64,000 nucleotides of DNA from the NCBI RefSeq assembly GCF_000812025.2, contig NZ_JWJE02000007.1:1-64000 (forward strand). The letters are read 5' to 3'. Source of the DNA: Bacillus thermotolerans. GTDB taxonomy: Bacteria > Bacillota > Bacilli > Bacillales > Domibacillaceae. The position numbers were made by a program, and so were the translations under genes. This document shows, piece after piece, positions 18,842 through 27,505 of the stretch. Below the pieces are notes generated by a model that saw only the letters and a program-made list of their open reading frames with translations, was not told the DNA's origin and made no database searches. Numbering within the stretch: position 1 is the stretch's first letter; each line of letters starts with the position of its first letter.

Positions 18842-19981
18842 TCAGGAAGAAAGGATTTCCTTTGCAATGACTACTCGCTGAATCTGGTTCGTGCCTTCGT
18901 AAATCTGCATGATCTTCGCATCCCGGAAATATTTTTCCACCGGATAGTCGCGGATAAAACCATAGCCGCCAAAGATCTGAACGGCATCTGTGGCTACGCT
19001 CATTGCTGTGTCAGAAGCAAAGCACTTTGCGAAAGAGGCATGCTGAGCAGATGGGCGTCCTTCCTGAAGGAGCCCGACCGCTTTGTGGACAAGCAGGCGT
19101 GCTGCTTCAATATTCATCGCCATATCTGCCAGCATGAACTGGATCGCCTGCAGGTTGGCGATAGGCTTGCCGAATTGCTTTCGCTCTTTTGCATAATCGA
19201 TAGAGGCCTCATAAGCAGCCTGCGCAATTCCTAGTGCCTGGGCGCCCACCATCGGCCTTGCATGCATTAAAGCCTTCATGAAGATTTTAAATCCTTCACC
19301 TTCGGCCCCAATCCGGTTAGAGGCCGGTACAACGACCTCTTCAAAAATGACAGATGCCGTGTTAGATGACCGTAACCCTAACTTTTTTTCCTTCTCTCCA
19401 ACCGTCACACCCAAAGATTCGCGGTCTACAATGAAGGCTGTGAAATTTTTGTCTTTGCCTTCCTCCTTGAGGTTTGCTAACACGACGAAGAAGTCAGCGT
19501 AACTGGCATTCGTGATAAAGCATTTTTCCCCATCGAGCACATATTCACTGCCGACTCTTCTCGCTGTTGTGGACAAAGAGCTGACGTCGCTCCCGGCTCC
19601 CGGCTCTGTCAGTGCAAAAGAAGCGAACTTTCCTTCACGCGTCAGCTTAGTTAAATATTTCTGTTTGAGCTCTTCGCTCGCCCCTACTAAAATCGGATAA
19701 GACGATAAGGAGTTTGCCTCTATGCTTGTGGCTACTCCTGCGCATGCTTTCGCAATTTCCTCCACGATGATGGCATGCGACATCTTATCGATCCCAGGGC
19801 CGCCATACTGCTCTGGAATCGCCAGATTAGCCAGCCCGTATTCCCGCATTTTCTGAAACAGCTCTACTGGAAAGGCCTCTTCTTCATCATATTTGCTGGC
19901 AGCTGGAGCAATCTCATTCGCCGCGAAGTCCCTTGCCATAGCTTGGATAGCTTCTTGTTCATCAATCAATTGAAAGCTCAT
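18842..19981 (-). CDS. Acyl-CoA dehydrogenase
   Basis: This 379-aa FAD enzyme catalyses alpha-beta desaturation of acyl-CoA. The family signatures are ALTEPGAGSDVSSL (FAD binding, about residues 119-132), QFGKPIANLQAIQF and the C-terminal GGYGFIRDYPVEKYFRDAKI followed by IYEGTNQIQ, whose Glu is the usual catalytic base. It is the length of short/medium-chain enzymes such as MmgC. The start overlaps the stop of the upstream cupin gene as ATGA. It provides the first oxidation step after the ligase in this operon. Confidence 0.93.
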   Translation of the reverse strand: MSFQLIDEQEAIQAMARDFAANEIAPAASKYDEEEAFPVELFQKMREYGLANLAIPEQYGGPGIDKMSHAIIVEEIAKACAGVATSIEANSLSSYPILVGASEELKQKYLTKLTREGKFASFALTEPGAGSDVSSLSTTARRVGSEYVLDGEKCFITNASYADFFVVLANLKEEGKDKNFTAFIVDRESLGVTVGEKEKKLGLRSSNTASVIFEEVVVPASNRIGAEGEGFKIFMKALMHARPMVGAQALGIAQAAYEASIDYAKERKQFGKPIANLQAIQFMLADMAMNIEAARLLVHKAVGLLQEGRPSAQHASFAKCFASDTAMSVATDAVQIFGGYGFIRDYPVEKYFRDAKIMQIYEGTNQIQRVVIAKEILSS

Positions 19982-20352
19982 TGTTTTTCACCTCGTGTAT
20001 TCTTCTCCTTCTTTAAAAACTCCAGCGCTTTCGAAGAACGAGCAAAGAGAATGCAGCCTTCTCTCGTAAAAGGAGCATGGATCGTCTCTTGCGGCGTGAA
20101 AAGGTAATCTCCTTGTGAAAGCTGGTACTTTCCGACGCGCACTTCTCCCTCTATGACATACACCTCTTCGTCAGCAGGATGTGTATGTAAGGGAAAGGAG
20201 CTGTTCGGCTCCATTTTGATTAATACTGTACTTCCTCCCTCTTCAAATCGGTAAAGCGTTTTCAAAAACACTCCTTCAAAAGGCAGCGGCTTCCACTCTT
20301 TACTTGCTGGCACATAGCGGCTTTCCCGCTGCTGTACAGCTTTTTCGCTCAT
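19978..20352 (-). CDS. Cupin-domain protein
   Basis: This 124-aa single cupin has motif 1 in FPLHTHPADEEVYVIEGEV (about residues 52-70) and motif 2 in DYLFTPQETIHAPF. The His-His-Glu-His metal set is present, so it may bind a metal. Expression is coupled to the ligase upstream (20 nt gap) and the dehydrogenase downstream (ATGA overlap). Within an acyl-CoA operon it could be an isomerase, a ring-opening dioxygenase or a substrate sensor. None of these can be chosen from sequence. Confidence 0.8.
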   Translation of the reverse strand: MSEKAVQQRESRYVPASKEWKPLPFEGVFLKTLYRFEEGGSTVLIKMEPNSSFPLHTHPADEEVYVIEGEVRVGKYQLSQGDYLFTPQETIHAPFTREGCILFARSSKALEFLKKEKNTRGEKQ

Positions 20353-20372
20353 ATTCTCCCCTCCTTTGCTGC

Positions 20373-21956
20373 TTAACGAAGCTCGGCACTAAGCTGTTTC
20401 TTCAGCTGTTCCTGCAGAGCAACCTTTTTAATTTTTCCGCTCGCTGTCATTGGCAGCTCGTCAACGATCAATATACGATCCGGCACTTTATAGTCAGCGA
20501 CCTGCGGCCTAATGTAGTCCAACAGCTCCTGTTCACTAACAGCAGCCTTCTCTTTCAGCTTGATACAGACACAGGACACTTCTCCAAGGACGGTATCAGG
20601 CAGACCGATTACGGCAACCTCCATAACACTCGGATGTTTATAATACAGCTCTTCTATCTCTCGCGGATAAATATTGTATCCCCCCCGAATAATCAATTCT
20701 TTCTTGCGTCCGATGATGCGCAAATACCCTTTCTCATCAAGAGTGCCGAGATCTCCCGTATAGAGCCAGCCCTCATGATCAAGATCCTCCGCTGTTTTCT
20801 CCGGCATATTATAATAGCCTTTCATTACGCCAAATCCACGGCAAGCCACTTCCCCCACCTCACCTGCAGGGACTTCATTTCTCTCATGGTCTACCACCTT
20901 CACTTCTGCGCCTGGAGCGACTCTTCCGACCGTTTCCGCCCGTGTCGCATCATCGTCATCAAAGCTTGTTAGCGTGAAGGTCGCTGATGTTTCACTTAAG
21001 CCGTAAGCCACAATGATTTCACACCCCATCTGCTTACGGATTCTCTTCACAATTTCCTCCGGACATGGCGCCGCCGCAATAAGGCCTGTACGCAATGAAG
21101 AAAGATCATAGTTCGCAAACTCTGGATGGTTCAATTCAAGAATGAACATCGTCGGAACGCCGTGCTTAACAGTAATCTTTTCCTTTTCTATTATTTCCAG
21201 CGCCCTTTTCGCCTTGTACTCCTCCATTAGCACCATACGAGCCCGGGCAGCGATGGTCGTCATAATACTCGGTACCATTCCAAAGACATGGAAGACAGGT
21301 ACGGCGACTAGAAAGACATCCTGCTCTGTGCATTTCATTTCCTGTGCCGTAATCACTCCTGTTTCCACGAAGTTTGCATGCGTCAGCATCGCTCCTTTTG
21401 GGGCACCGGTTGATCCAGACGTATACAGAATGGAGAAGACATCCTGCTTCGGCGTAATTGCCTCCCCTATAAACGGCTCTTTTCTTCCTCTATCTATTAA
21501 CTCGTCATACCGGGGCAGTCCCTCTTGGTGGAATCGAACGGTAATTAGCATATCCAGTGCGGGTACCTGCTTCTTCGCTTGTATGAATTGCTCAAGATGA
21601 GACACTCCGCCAAATTCCTTCGTGAAAAAAGCGGCTTTTGCCTCTGAATTGCGTAGAATATATTCTACTTCCTCCTGCCGGTATCTCGTATTAAATGGCA
21701 CAATAATCGCACCAATGTGAGCAATAGCTAAGTAAGTAATGACAAATTCATGCCAGTTCGGCAGGCAAACAGCCACTTTATCTCCTTTTTGAATGCCCAG
21801 CTGCTTAAGAGATGCAGCCAAAGCAGCGGATTCATCCCAAGCTTCCTGGTAGGTCATTCTACGATAATGGTCGTAGAGGAATTCCTTTTGAGGTTCTTGC
21901 TTGCAGGCAGCTTGCATCAACTGGGAAACATTTAAATGACGAAGTTTACTGTACAT
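20373..21956 (-). CDS. Acyl-CoA synthetase (AMP-forming)
   Basis: This 527-aa ligase activates a carboxylic acid to its CoA thioester with ATP. The P-loop signature is YTSGSTGAPKGAML (about residues 173-186). Adenylate-binding GYNIYPREIEELYYKHP and the C-terminal lysine region TASGKIKKVALQ are intact. Its length and sequence fit the medium/long-chain fatty-acyl group, but these enzymes also take aromatic and branched acids. The ATG at 21956 follows AAAGGAGAGGGAAGG. There is a 111-nt gap to the thiolase gene without a clear terminator. Confidence 0.9.
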   Translation of the reverse strand: MYSKLRHLNVSQLMQAACKQEPQKEFLYDHYRRMTYQEAWDESAALAASLKQLGIQKGDKVAVCLPNWHEFVITYLAIAHIGAIIVPFNTRYRQEEVEYILRNSEAKAAFFTKEFGGVSHLEQFIQAKKQVPALDMLITVRFHQEGLPRYDELIDRGRKEPFIGEAITPKQDVFSILYTSGSTGAPKGAMLTHANFVETGVITAQEMKCTEQDVFLVAVPVFHVFGMVPSIMTTIAARARMVLMEEYKAKRALEIIEKEKITVKHGVPTMFILELNHPEFANYDLSSLRTGLIAAAPCPEEIVKRIRKQMGCEIIVAYGLSETSATFTLTSFDDDDATRAETVGRVAPGAEVKVVDHERNEVPAGEVGEVACRGFGVMKGYYNMPEKTAEDLDHEGWLYTGDLGTLDEKGYLRIIGRKKELIIRGGYNIYPREIEELYYKHPSVMEVAVIGLPDTVLGEVSCVCIKLKEKAAVSEQELLDYIRPQVADYKVPDRILIVDELPMTASGKIKKVALQEQLKKQLSAELR

Positions 21957-22067
21957 ACACCCTTCCCTCTCCTTTAGATTTGGATAGAAAACCAGAAAGC
22001 TAGATTCTCATACTGCGAAACGAACCACCAGCAAAGGACTTTTTCTTTACTGATGGAACGATTCAGC

Positions 22068-23246
22068 TTACAGCACTTCCCAAATAGCGGCAATGCCTTG
22101 TCCGCCGCCGATGCATAACGCAGAGGCGCCAAACCTCTTGTTTCTTCTTTTTAGCTCATAAATGAGCGAAAGGCTGATGCGGGCACCGCTGGCACCGAGC
22201 GGGTGTCCTAGCGCGACCGCGCCGCCGTTGACGTTACCAATTTCAGGATTAAAGTCTAACTCTTTCTGACAAGCAAGGTACTGGGCGGCAAAAGCTTCGT
22301 TGATCTCAATTAAATCTAAATCTCCAATGCTCATGCCCGCTCTTTTCAATGCCTGCCGGATTGCCGGGGCCGGCCCAATTCCCATGTATTTTGGATCCAC
22401 GCCAACGACGCCCCATGATACAAGCCTTGCGAGTGGTTTTAGGCCGCGCTTTTCAGCATGCTCACCTGAGGCAAGAACGAGAGAAGCCGCCCCATCATTG
22501 ATGCCGCTGGCATTGCCTGCTGTCACGACACCGTTTTCCTTGAAGCGGGCCGGCAGTTTGGCAAGTGTCTCGAGCGTGGTCGGGCGCGGATGCTCGTCCT
22601 GCTTCACGACGGTTTCTTTCTTGCGATTCTTTACTGTATAAGGAACAATTTCCTCCGAGAAGTATCCTTTTTCGATGGCGTTTAGTGCTCTTTCATGGCT
22701 CCGAACAGAAAATGCATCGATCTCCTCGCGGGAAATATTGTATTTTTCGGCAAGGTTCTCTGCCGTTAACGACATCGTGCATTTTCCATACGGGTCGTAC
22801 AGCGCTTCCCACAAATAATCTTCCATTGGAGCCTTGCCAAGAGGAATTCCCCAGCGTGCACCGCGAATGACATGCGGTACTTGACTCATGTTTTCAGTAC
22901 CACCGGCGACTGCTACATTTGCTTCGTCCAGCTGGATCATTTGGGCTGCGTTCACGATAGCCTGAAGACCCGATCCGCATAAACGGTTGACTGTTAAGCC
23001 GGGTACACTCTCTGGAATGCCCGCCTTTAAGCCGATATGTCTAGCCATATAAATGGCATCACTGCTCGATTGAATGACATTTCCCATAACTACGTGGTCC
23101 ACTTCCTCGGGATCTACCTTCGAGCGCTTCATTGCTTCCTCCACTGCAGCCGCGCCTAACTCTATCGCTGACACATTGCGAAAGGAACCGCCAAACTCCG
23201 TAAAAGCTGTACGGGCTCCGTCAATCACTACAATTTCTTTTGACAT
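22068..23246 (-). CDS. Acetyl-CoA acyltransferase (thiolase)
   Basis: This 392-aa thiolase cleaves 3-ketoacyl-CoA with CoA. The acyl-accepting Cys90 lies in NRLCGSGLQA, the catalytic His in ALGHPLGASG and the second Cys in ALCIGGGQG. It is similar to MmgA/AtoB-type enzymes. The start follows AAGGAGGAGTAGGG. It is 12 nt behind the enoyl-CoA hydratase gene and performs the last step of the beta-oxidation spiral encoded here. Confidence 0.93.
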   Translation of the reverse strand: MSKEIVVIDGARTAFTEFGGSFRNVSAIELGAAAVEEAMKRSKVDPEEVDHVVMGNVIQSSSDAIYMARHIGLKAGIPESVPGLTVNRLCGSGLQAIVNAAQMIQLDEANVAVAGGTENMSQVPHVIRGARWGIPLGKAPMEDYLWEALYDPYGKCTMSLTAENLAEKYNISREEIDAFSVRSHERALNAIEKGYFSEEIVPYTVKNRKKETVVKQDEHPRPTTLETLAKLPARFKENGVVTAGNASGINDGAASLVLASGEHAEKRGLKPLARLVSWGVVGVDPKYMGIGPAPAIRQALKRAGMSIGDLDLIEINEAFAAQYLACQKELDFNPEIGNVNGGAVALGHPLGASGARISLSLIYELKRRNKRFGASALCIGGGQGIAAIWEVL

Positions 23247-23258
23247 CCCTACTCCTCC

Positions 23259-24032
23259 TTACCTGCCTGTAAACTGAGGCTTTCTCTTATCTACAAATGA
23301 CTGCATACCCTCTTTGCGATCCTCGCTTGCAAAAGCATTGCCAAAGCACACTGTCTCTAAATCCAACGCCGCCGGAAGACCCATGTCCGCTCCTTTATTG
23401 ACAGATTTTTTCACCATGCTCATAGCCACTACAGGCTTTTGTGCCAGCTTCTCCGCCCATCTGACCGCCTCTGACATGAGATCCTCGAGCTCGGTTACTT
23501 TATTGGCAAGACCGATTTCCTTCGCCTTCTCTGCATCAATCATTTCACCAAAATACAGCAACTCCTTCGCTTTGGACTGACCCACTAAGCGAGGCAGGCG
23601 CTGCGTTCCGCCTCCTCCAGGAATAATGCCCAAATTGATTTCCGGCAGACCGAATTTTGTATTCGATGAGCAGATACGGAAGTCACATGCTAACGCTAAT
23701 TCACACCCGCCGCCGAGGGCAAGGCCGTTCACAGCGGCAATGACCGGCTTGCTGAGCGCTTCCACTTTGTCATAGGCCTCCCTTGATACACGCGACATTT
23801 CTGCCATTTCTACATTCGACAGGTTCATCATTTCATTGATGTCAGCCCCCGCTGCAAAGGCACGATCCCCTTTGCCGGTGATGATAACGGCGCGTACCTC
23901 CGGATTTTTCTCAAGCTCCTCAAACAAAACAGATAGTTCTTGGTATAACTGCGTATTCAACGGATTATATGGCGGGCGATTTAAATAGACTGTAGCGATA
24001 TGATTCTCAATAATATAATCTACTGTATTCAT
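23259..24032 (-). CDS. Enoyl-CoA hydratase/isomerase
   Basis: This 257-aa crotonase-fold protein has the oxyanion-hole segments AFAAGADINEM and NGLALGGGCELALACDFRI. The two catalytic glutamates are in GGGCELAL and FGLPEINLGIIPGGGGTQRL, so true hydratase activity is likely. The ATG at 24032 follows GGAGATGG and overlaps the stop of the dehydrogenase gene (ATGA). It hydrates the enoyl-CoA made by the acyl-CoA dehydrogenase of the same operon. Confidence 0.92.
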   Translation of the reverse strand: MNTVDYIIENHIATVYLNRPPYNPLNTQLYQELSVLFEELEKNPEVRAVIITGKGDRAFAAGADINEMMNLSNVEMAEMSRVSREAYDKVEALSKPVIAAVNGLALGGGCELALACDFRICSSNTKFGLPEINLGIIPGGGGTQRLPRLVGQSKAKELLYFGEMIDAEKAKEIGLANKVTELEDLMSEAVRWAEKLAQKPVVAMSMVKKSVNKGADMGLPAALDLETVCFGNAFASEDRKEGMQSFVDKRKPQFTGR

Positions 24033-24904
24033 TGCTTAGCCATCTCCTTTTCTTTGTTGTAATCGTACCAGCCTGCACCCGTTTTCTTGCCAAGACGGCC
24101 AGCTCTGACAAGGTTTTTTAGTGTGAGTGGAGCGGCAAAGCGGGAATCCTTAAATTCTTCATAGAAATAGTCCATCACATGCAGGCCAATATCTACACCG
24201 GCGAAGTCCTGAAGTGTAAATGGCCCCATTGGGTAATTCAATCCAAGTGTCACCGCTTTATCAATATCCTCAGGAGAAGCTACCCCTTCTTCCACTAAAC
24301 GGATCGCCTCTATAAATTGGGGAATCATAATGCGGTTAACAATGAACCCTGGCGTGTCCTTCTTCACTTCAATCGGCTCTTTGCCAAGCTCAACGGATAA
24401 CTTCTTTAATTCCTCTACTGTCTCATCGTTGGTTTCATAGCCCCTTACCACTTCCACCAGCTTCATTACCTGTGGAGGGTTGAAAAAGTGCATGCCGGCC
24501 ACACGGCTTGGACGGTTTGTTGCAGCCGCAATATCAGTAATTGACATAGACGATGTGTTGGAAGCAATAATCACTTCTTCAGGTAAGATTCCATCCAATG
24601 TACGGAAAACTTCTTTCTTTGCTTCCAGATCTTCAATAATCGCTTCAATGACTACATCGCACTCCCGCATATCTTCGAGGTTTGTTGTGAAGAGAATACG
24701 CTCAATTGTTTTATCCTTCTGCTCTGGAGAAAGTTTACCTTTCTGAATGGCTTTATCCATGAACTTCTCCATACGCGCCTGCGCATTCACTAAGAATCTT
24801 TCCTCCACATCACGCAATACCACATTGAACCCTGACAGAGCAGCTTGATGAGCAATTGCTCCTCCCATTGTTCCTGAACCTACTACACCGATTGTTTTTA
24901 CCAT
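24029..24904 (-). CDS. 3-hydroxyacyl-CoA (3-hydroxybutyryl-CoA) dehydrogenase
   Basis: This 291-aa NAD-dependent dehydrogenase has the N-terminal nucleotide site GVVGSGTMGGAIAH, the catalytic histidine region GMHFFNPPQVMKLVEVV and the C-terminal GLNYPMGPFTLQDFAGVD. It resembles MmgB. The ATG at 24904 follows CTGGAGGGAAAAGC; the longer frame to 24946 is rejected. It is the first gene of the leftward operon, so the promoter and its control lie in 24905-25100, where a 14-bp inverted repeat is found. Confidence 0.92.
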   Translation of the reverse strand: MVKTIGVVGSGTMGGAIAHQAALSGFNVVLRDVEERFLVNAQARMEKFMDKAIQKGKLSPEQKDKTIERILFTTNLEDMRECDVVIEAIIEDLEAKKEVFRTLDGILPEEVIIASNTSSMSITDIAAATNRPSRVAGMHFFNPPQVMKLVEVVRGYETNDETVEELKKLSVELGKEPIEVKKDTPGFIVNRIMIPQFIEAIRLVEEGVASPEDIDKAVTLGLNYPMGPFTLQDFAGVDIGLHVMDYFYEEFKDSRFAAPLTLKNLVRAGRLGKKTGAGWYDYNKEKEMAKQ

Positions 24905-24969
24905 GCTTTTCCCTCCAGTTCTTTTTATCCTGATTAAATAGTACAACTTTTCTGAATATTAATTCTACA

Positions 24970-25010
24970 TTAAATGTAAGGAATCTCATTTTCTTTTTCC
25001 TTACATTTAA
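24970..25010. promoter_or_regulatory. 14-bp inverted repeat upstream of the acyl-CoA operon
   Basis: TTAAATGTAAGGAA (24970-24983) is repeated exactly in inverted form as TTCCTTACATTTAA (24997-25010) with 13 nt between. It lies 66-106 nt before the first start codon of the acyl-CoA operon and about 95 nt before the divergent ion-channel gene. There is no T tail, so it is more likely an operator than a terminator. It does not match the B. subtilis FadR consensus. Confidence 0.6.
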
Positions 25011-25103
25011 GGAAAAGGTAGAAACATGAGCTGAAATCATGTTTTAAGATTGGCAGTTTAGGAGAAAGTAAAGTAACAGCCTTATACTTGAGGAGGTGTT
25101 TTT

Positions 25104-25505
25104 TTGTCAACGTTCCTCATCGTAGCGGCTCTTATTTTTATCGGGGCGAACGTTTATTATTTCTTCAACAATCAGTCCTATAAAAAGAGTTCGTTTAATC
25201 ATGCTCTTTTCCTTAAGCTCTTTCTCGTTTTAACGAGCACCGCTTTTGGATTTGCCGTGATTTATTACGTATTATCCTTGGAAAACGTTATTCTCCGAGT
25301 CAGTTCCCCAGAAGGACCTCCGGCCAATGATTCCTTTTTAACACTGCTCTACTATAGCGGAGTCAATATCCTGTCTATTGGATATGGTGACTATGTTCCC
25401 GTAGGAAGCGCTCGCTTCTTCTCCCTTATAGAAGCTGCTATTGGCCTTTTATTGCCAACGGCTTACTTTATGCAGTCAATGAATTCATCTAACAAAGATA
25501 ACTAA
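25104..25505 (+). CDS. Small potassium-channel-type ion channel
   Basis: This 133-aa membrane protein has three hydrophobic segments (about 1-20, 32-57 and 105-127). A pore loop before the last carries the selectivity filter SIGYGDYVP. This is the Ion_trans_2 pore layout without any cytoplasmic RCK domain, so gating would depend on the membrane segments or on a partner. The start is a TTG at 25104 after GAGGAGGTG. It is divergent from the acyl-CoA operon and ends at a strong hairpin. Potassium selectivity is inferred from the GYGD filter. Confidence 0.8.
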   Translation: MSTFLIVAALIFIGANVYYFFNNQSYKKSSFNHALFLKLFLVLTSTAFGFAVIYYVLSLENVILRVSSPEGPPANDSFLTLLYYSGVNILSIGYGDYVPVGSARFFSLIEAAIGLLLPTAYFMQSMNSSNKDN

Positions 25506-25510
25506 CGAAC

Positions 25511-25548
25511 AAAAAGCATGGCGGCTCGAAAGGAGCCCCATGCTTTTT
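25511..25548. terminator. Bidirectional terminator
   Basis: AAAAAGCATGG pairs with CCATGCTTTTT with an inner GGCTC/GAGCC stem, between the convergent channel and OFA transporter genes. Confidence 0.85.
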
Positions 25549-25580
25549 CGTTTACCCTTTTCTAATATGAAAGTGTGAAA

Positions 25581-26843
25581 CTATGCTTTCACTATACGTT
25601 GTTCATCTTGATTTTCGTTTCGGATTTTACGGATATTCATTCTTACAAGAAGGGATACTGCAAGTGCTACAGCGAACGCCCCCGCAAAAATGTAGAGCGT
25701 CAATGAATAACTGTTGGTGGCCTCACGGATATTGGACACAACAATAGGTCCAACGAGCCCTGCCGCTGCCCAGGCCGTCAAAATGTAGCCATGAATAGCC
25801 CCTAGCTGTTTTGTCCCGAACATATCTCCAATGTAAGCCGGAATAGAAGAAAATCCTCCGCCATAGCAGGACAGAATAATAAAAATCGTCAGCTGGAATA
25901 ACCATGGATTCGTTAAATTCGGGAGAAGCAAAAAGGCAATAAGCTGAATAACGAAAAAGGTTGTATACACATTAGGCCTGCCGATATAATCAGAGATCGT
26001 CGCCCAGCCAATTCGGCCAAAGCCATTGAACAGTCCCATGATCCCCACCATGGTGGCTGCAGCTGTAGCTGTTAAACCGGCGATTTCCTGCCCCATCGGC
26101 GAAGCAACGGATATGATAGCAATGCCGCATGTTACATTGATGAACAGCATGACCCAAAGCGCCCAAAAACGAACGGTCTTTATCGCTTCATTCGCTGTCA
26201 GCTGGGATAAGTCAGCTGGTCTCCGGCGTTCCTCGCTGCCTTTCTTGCCTGTCCCCTCAGGCTGCCATCCGGCAGGAGGCGGAGCCAAATACAAAGAAGA
26301 GAACAGCATAAGCAGAAGATAAATGGTTCCCAATGTATAGAACGTGTTACTAATGCCAACTGCGTTGATGAGCCGGTCAATGATTGGGCTGGCAATTAAC
26401 GAAGCAAAGCCAAACCCCATAATAGCCAGGCCGGTCGCTAGCCCCCGCCGGTCCGGGAACCACTTTACAAGTGAGGATACCGGCGTGATATAACCGATTC
26501 CAAGACCAATCCCTCCCATGACACCATAGAAGAAATACAATAAATATAATGAACCAATGCTATTAGCAAACCCTCCGCCAATCATACCGATAGCAAAAAA
26601 AGCGGTCGCGATTAATCCGGATGCACGTGGACCATACTTTTCTACGAAATGTCCCATGAACGCAGCTGACAGACCGAGAAAAAAGATAGCGATGCTGAAG
26701 GTTAACGAAACCTCTGTTAATCCCCAGTCATGTTCTTCACTCAACGGGTTTGTAAATACACTCCATGAGTAGACAGAGCCAATTGAGATATGAATACCGA
26801 CCGCTGCCGCAGCAATGAGCCAGCGGTTCTTCACCTTTTCCAT
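25581..26843 (-). CDS. OFA-family MFS transporter
   Basis: This 420-aa, 12-TM major facilitator belongs to the oxalate:formate antiporter (OFA) family. Features are the opening SIGSVYSWSVFTNPL, the first-half FFYGVMGGIGLGIGYITPVSSLVKWFPDRRG and GYIGDMFGTKQLGAIHG-like motifs in the second half. The start follows GGAGAGTGAAAT. It lies next to a formate dehydrogenase operon transcribed in the same direction, with a terminator between (26901-26938). Transport of formate, oxalate, lactate or another monocarboxylate is plausible; the family is broad. Confidence 0.82.
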   Translation of the reverse strand: MEKVKNRWLIAAAAVGIHISIGSVYSWSVFTNPLSEEHDWGLTEVSLTFSIAIFFLGLSAAFMGHFVEKYGPRASGLIATAFFAIGMIGGGFANSIGSLYLLYFFYGVMGGIGLGIGYITPVSSLVKWFPDRRGLATGLAIMGFGFASLIASPIIDRLINAVGISNTFYTLGTIYLLLMLFSSLYLAPPPAGWQPEGTGKKGSEERRRPADLSQLTANEAIKTVRFWALWVMLFINVTCGIAIISVASPMGQEIAGLTATAAATMVGIMGLFNGFGRIGWATISDYIGRPNVYTTFFVIQLIAFLLLPNLTNPWLFQLTIFIILSCYGGGFSSIPAYIGDMFGTKQLGAIHGYILTAWAAAGLVGPIVVSNIREATNSYSLTLYIFAGAFAVALAVSLLVRMNIRKIRNENQDEQRIVKA

Positions 26844-26900
26844 ATTTCACTCTCCTTCATGTACCAGTTTCATGAATCGCTGTATTCTTCCTTCAAAAAA

Positions 26901-26938
26901 GAAGGCCGGTACCCGTATATTCGTGGATACCGGCCTTC
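26901..26938 (-). terminator. Terminator of the yjgC-yjgD operon
   Basis: GAAGGCCGGTA pairs with TACCGGCCTTC and is followed on the minus strand by TTTTTTG, 10 nt after the stop codon of yjgD. Confidence 0.88.
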
Positions 26939-26947
26939 CCTTGCCTT

Positions 26948-27505
26948 CTAACCATTTCTTTTTTTAGCCAGAACCGCAGCACCAGCCAAAGATACTCCTG
27001 CAGCGATGGCAAACCATCCTGCTTTTCTTTTAGCAGAGGCAGGTTCCTTGCCTGCCTCACTTGCTCCCTTGAAGAAAGAGAGCAGGAAGAGGAGAGACTC
27101 CTTCCAATTGACATCTCCAAAAAGACGAATAATCGAGCGTTCTCCCTCACTCCATTGCACCGCTTTATCCAGCCCTCCGTTCAGCTTCACGATAATCGGT
27201 TCCAGCTTCTCCATATCAATCTTGCCGAGCATTCCGATAAGAAGAAGACTATTTCGCAGCATCTTTGTCGCACCAGGCGTGTAGGCAGCCCTCACAAGAA
27301 CGTCCATTACTTCATCCTTCTGATCAAACAAGCCAGCAGCGAGTTCAATCCCCCCGCTCTTATTGGCTTTATCAAGCATATCGAGAAAGGCTTTCAAAGC
27401 TTCTTTATGCTCGATCAGAAGGTTTTCCACCTCTTCCAAATCGCGGCGACGCTGCTCCTCCTCGCTAATCTCCATCGGCCGTATTTTCGTAATCGCTTTA
27501 GCCAC
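26948..27505 (-). CDS. yjgD: DUF1641 partner subunit of the second formate dehydrogenase (YjgD/ForE type)
   Basis: This 185-aa protein has the DUF1641 core ([20 protein letters not shown] to FLLSFFKGA) and a hydrophobic C-terminal tail ([20 protein letters not shown]) that looks like a membrane anchor. The length matches B. subtilis YjgD (about 186 aa). The start is GTG at 27505, overlapping the end of yjgC by 8 nt, so translation is coupled. As the ForE-type subunit it should dock the catalytic subunit to the membrane and quinone. The tail is the main difference from the first copy (yrhD). Confidence 0.86.
   Translation of the reverse strand: MAKAITKIRPMEISEEEQRRRDLEEVENLLIEHKEALKAFLDMLDKANKSGGIELAAGLFDQKDEVMDVLVRAAYTPGATKMLRNSLLLIGMLGKIDMEKLEPIIVKLNGGLDKAVQWSEGERSIIRLFGDVNWKESLLFLLSFFKGASEAGKEPASAKRKAGWFAIAAGVSLAGAAVLAKKRNG

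Noticed and set aside
24970..25010. FadR operator
   Set aside because: The repeat TTAAATGTAAGG does not resemble the B. subtilis FadR consensus TGAATGAnTAnTCATTCA.
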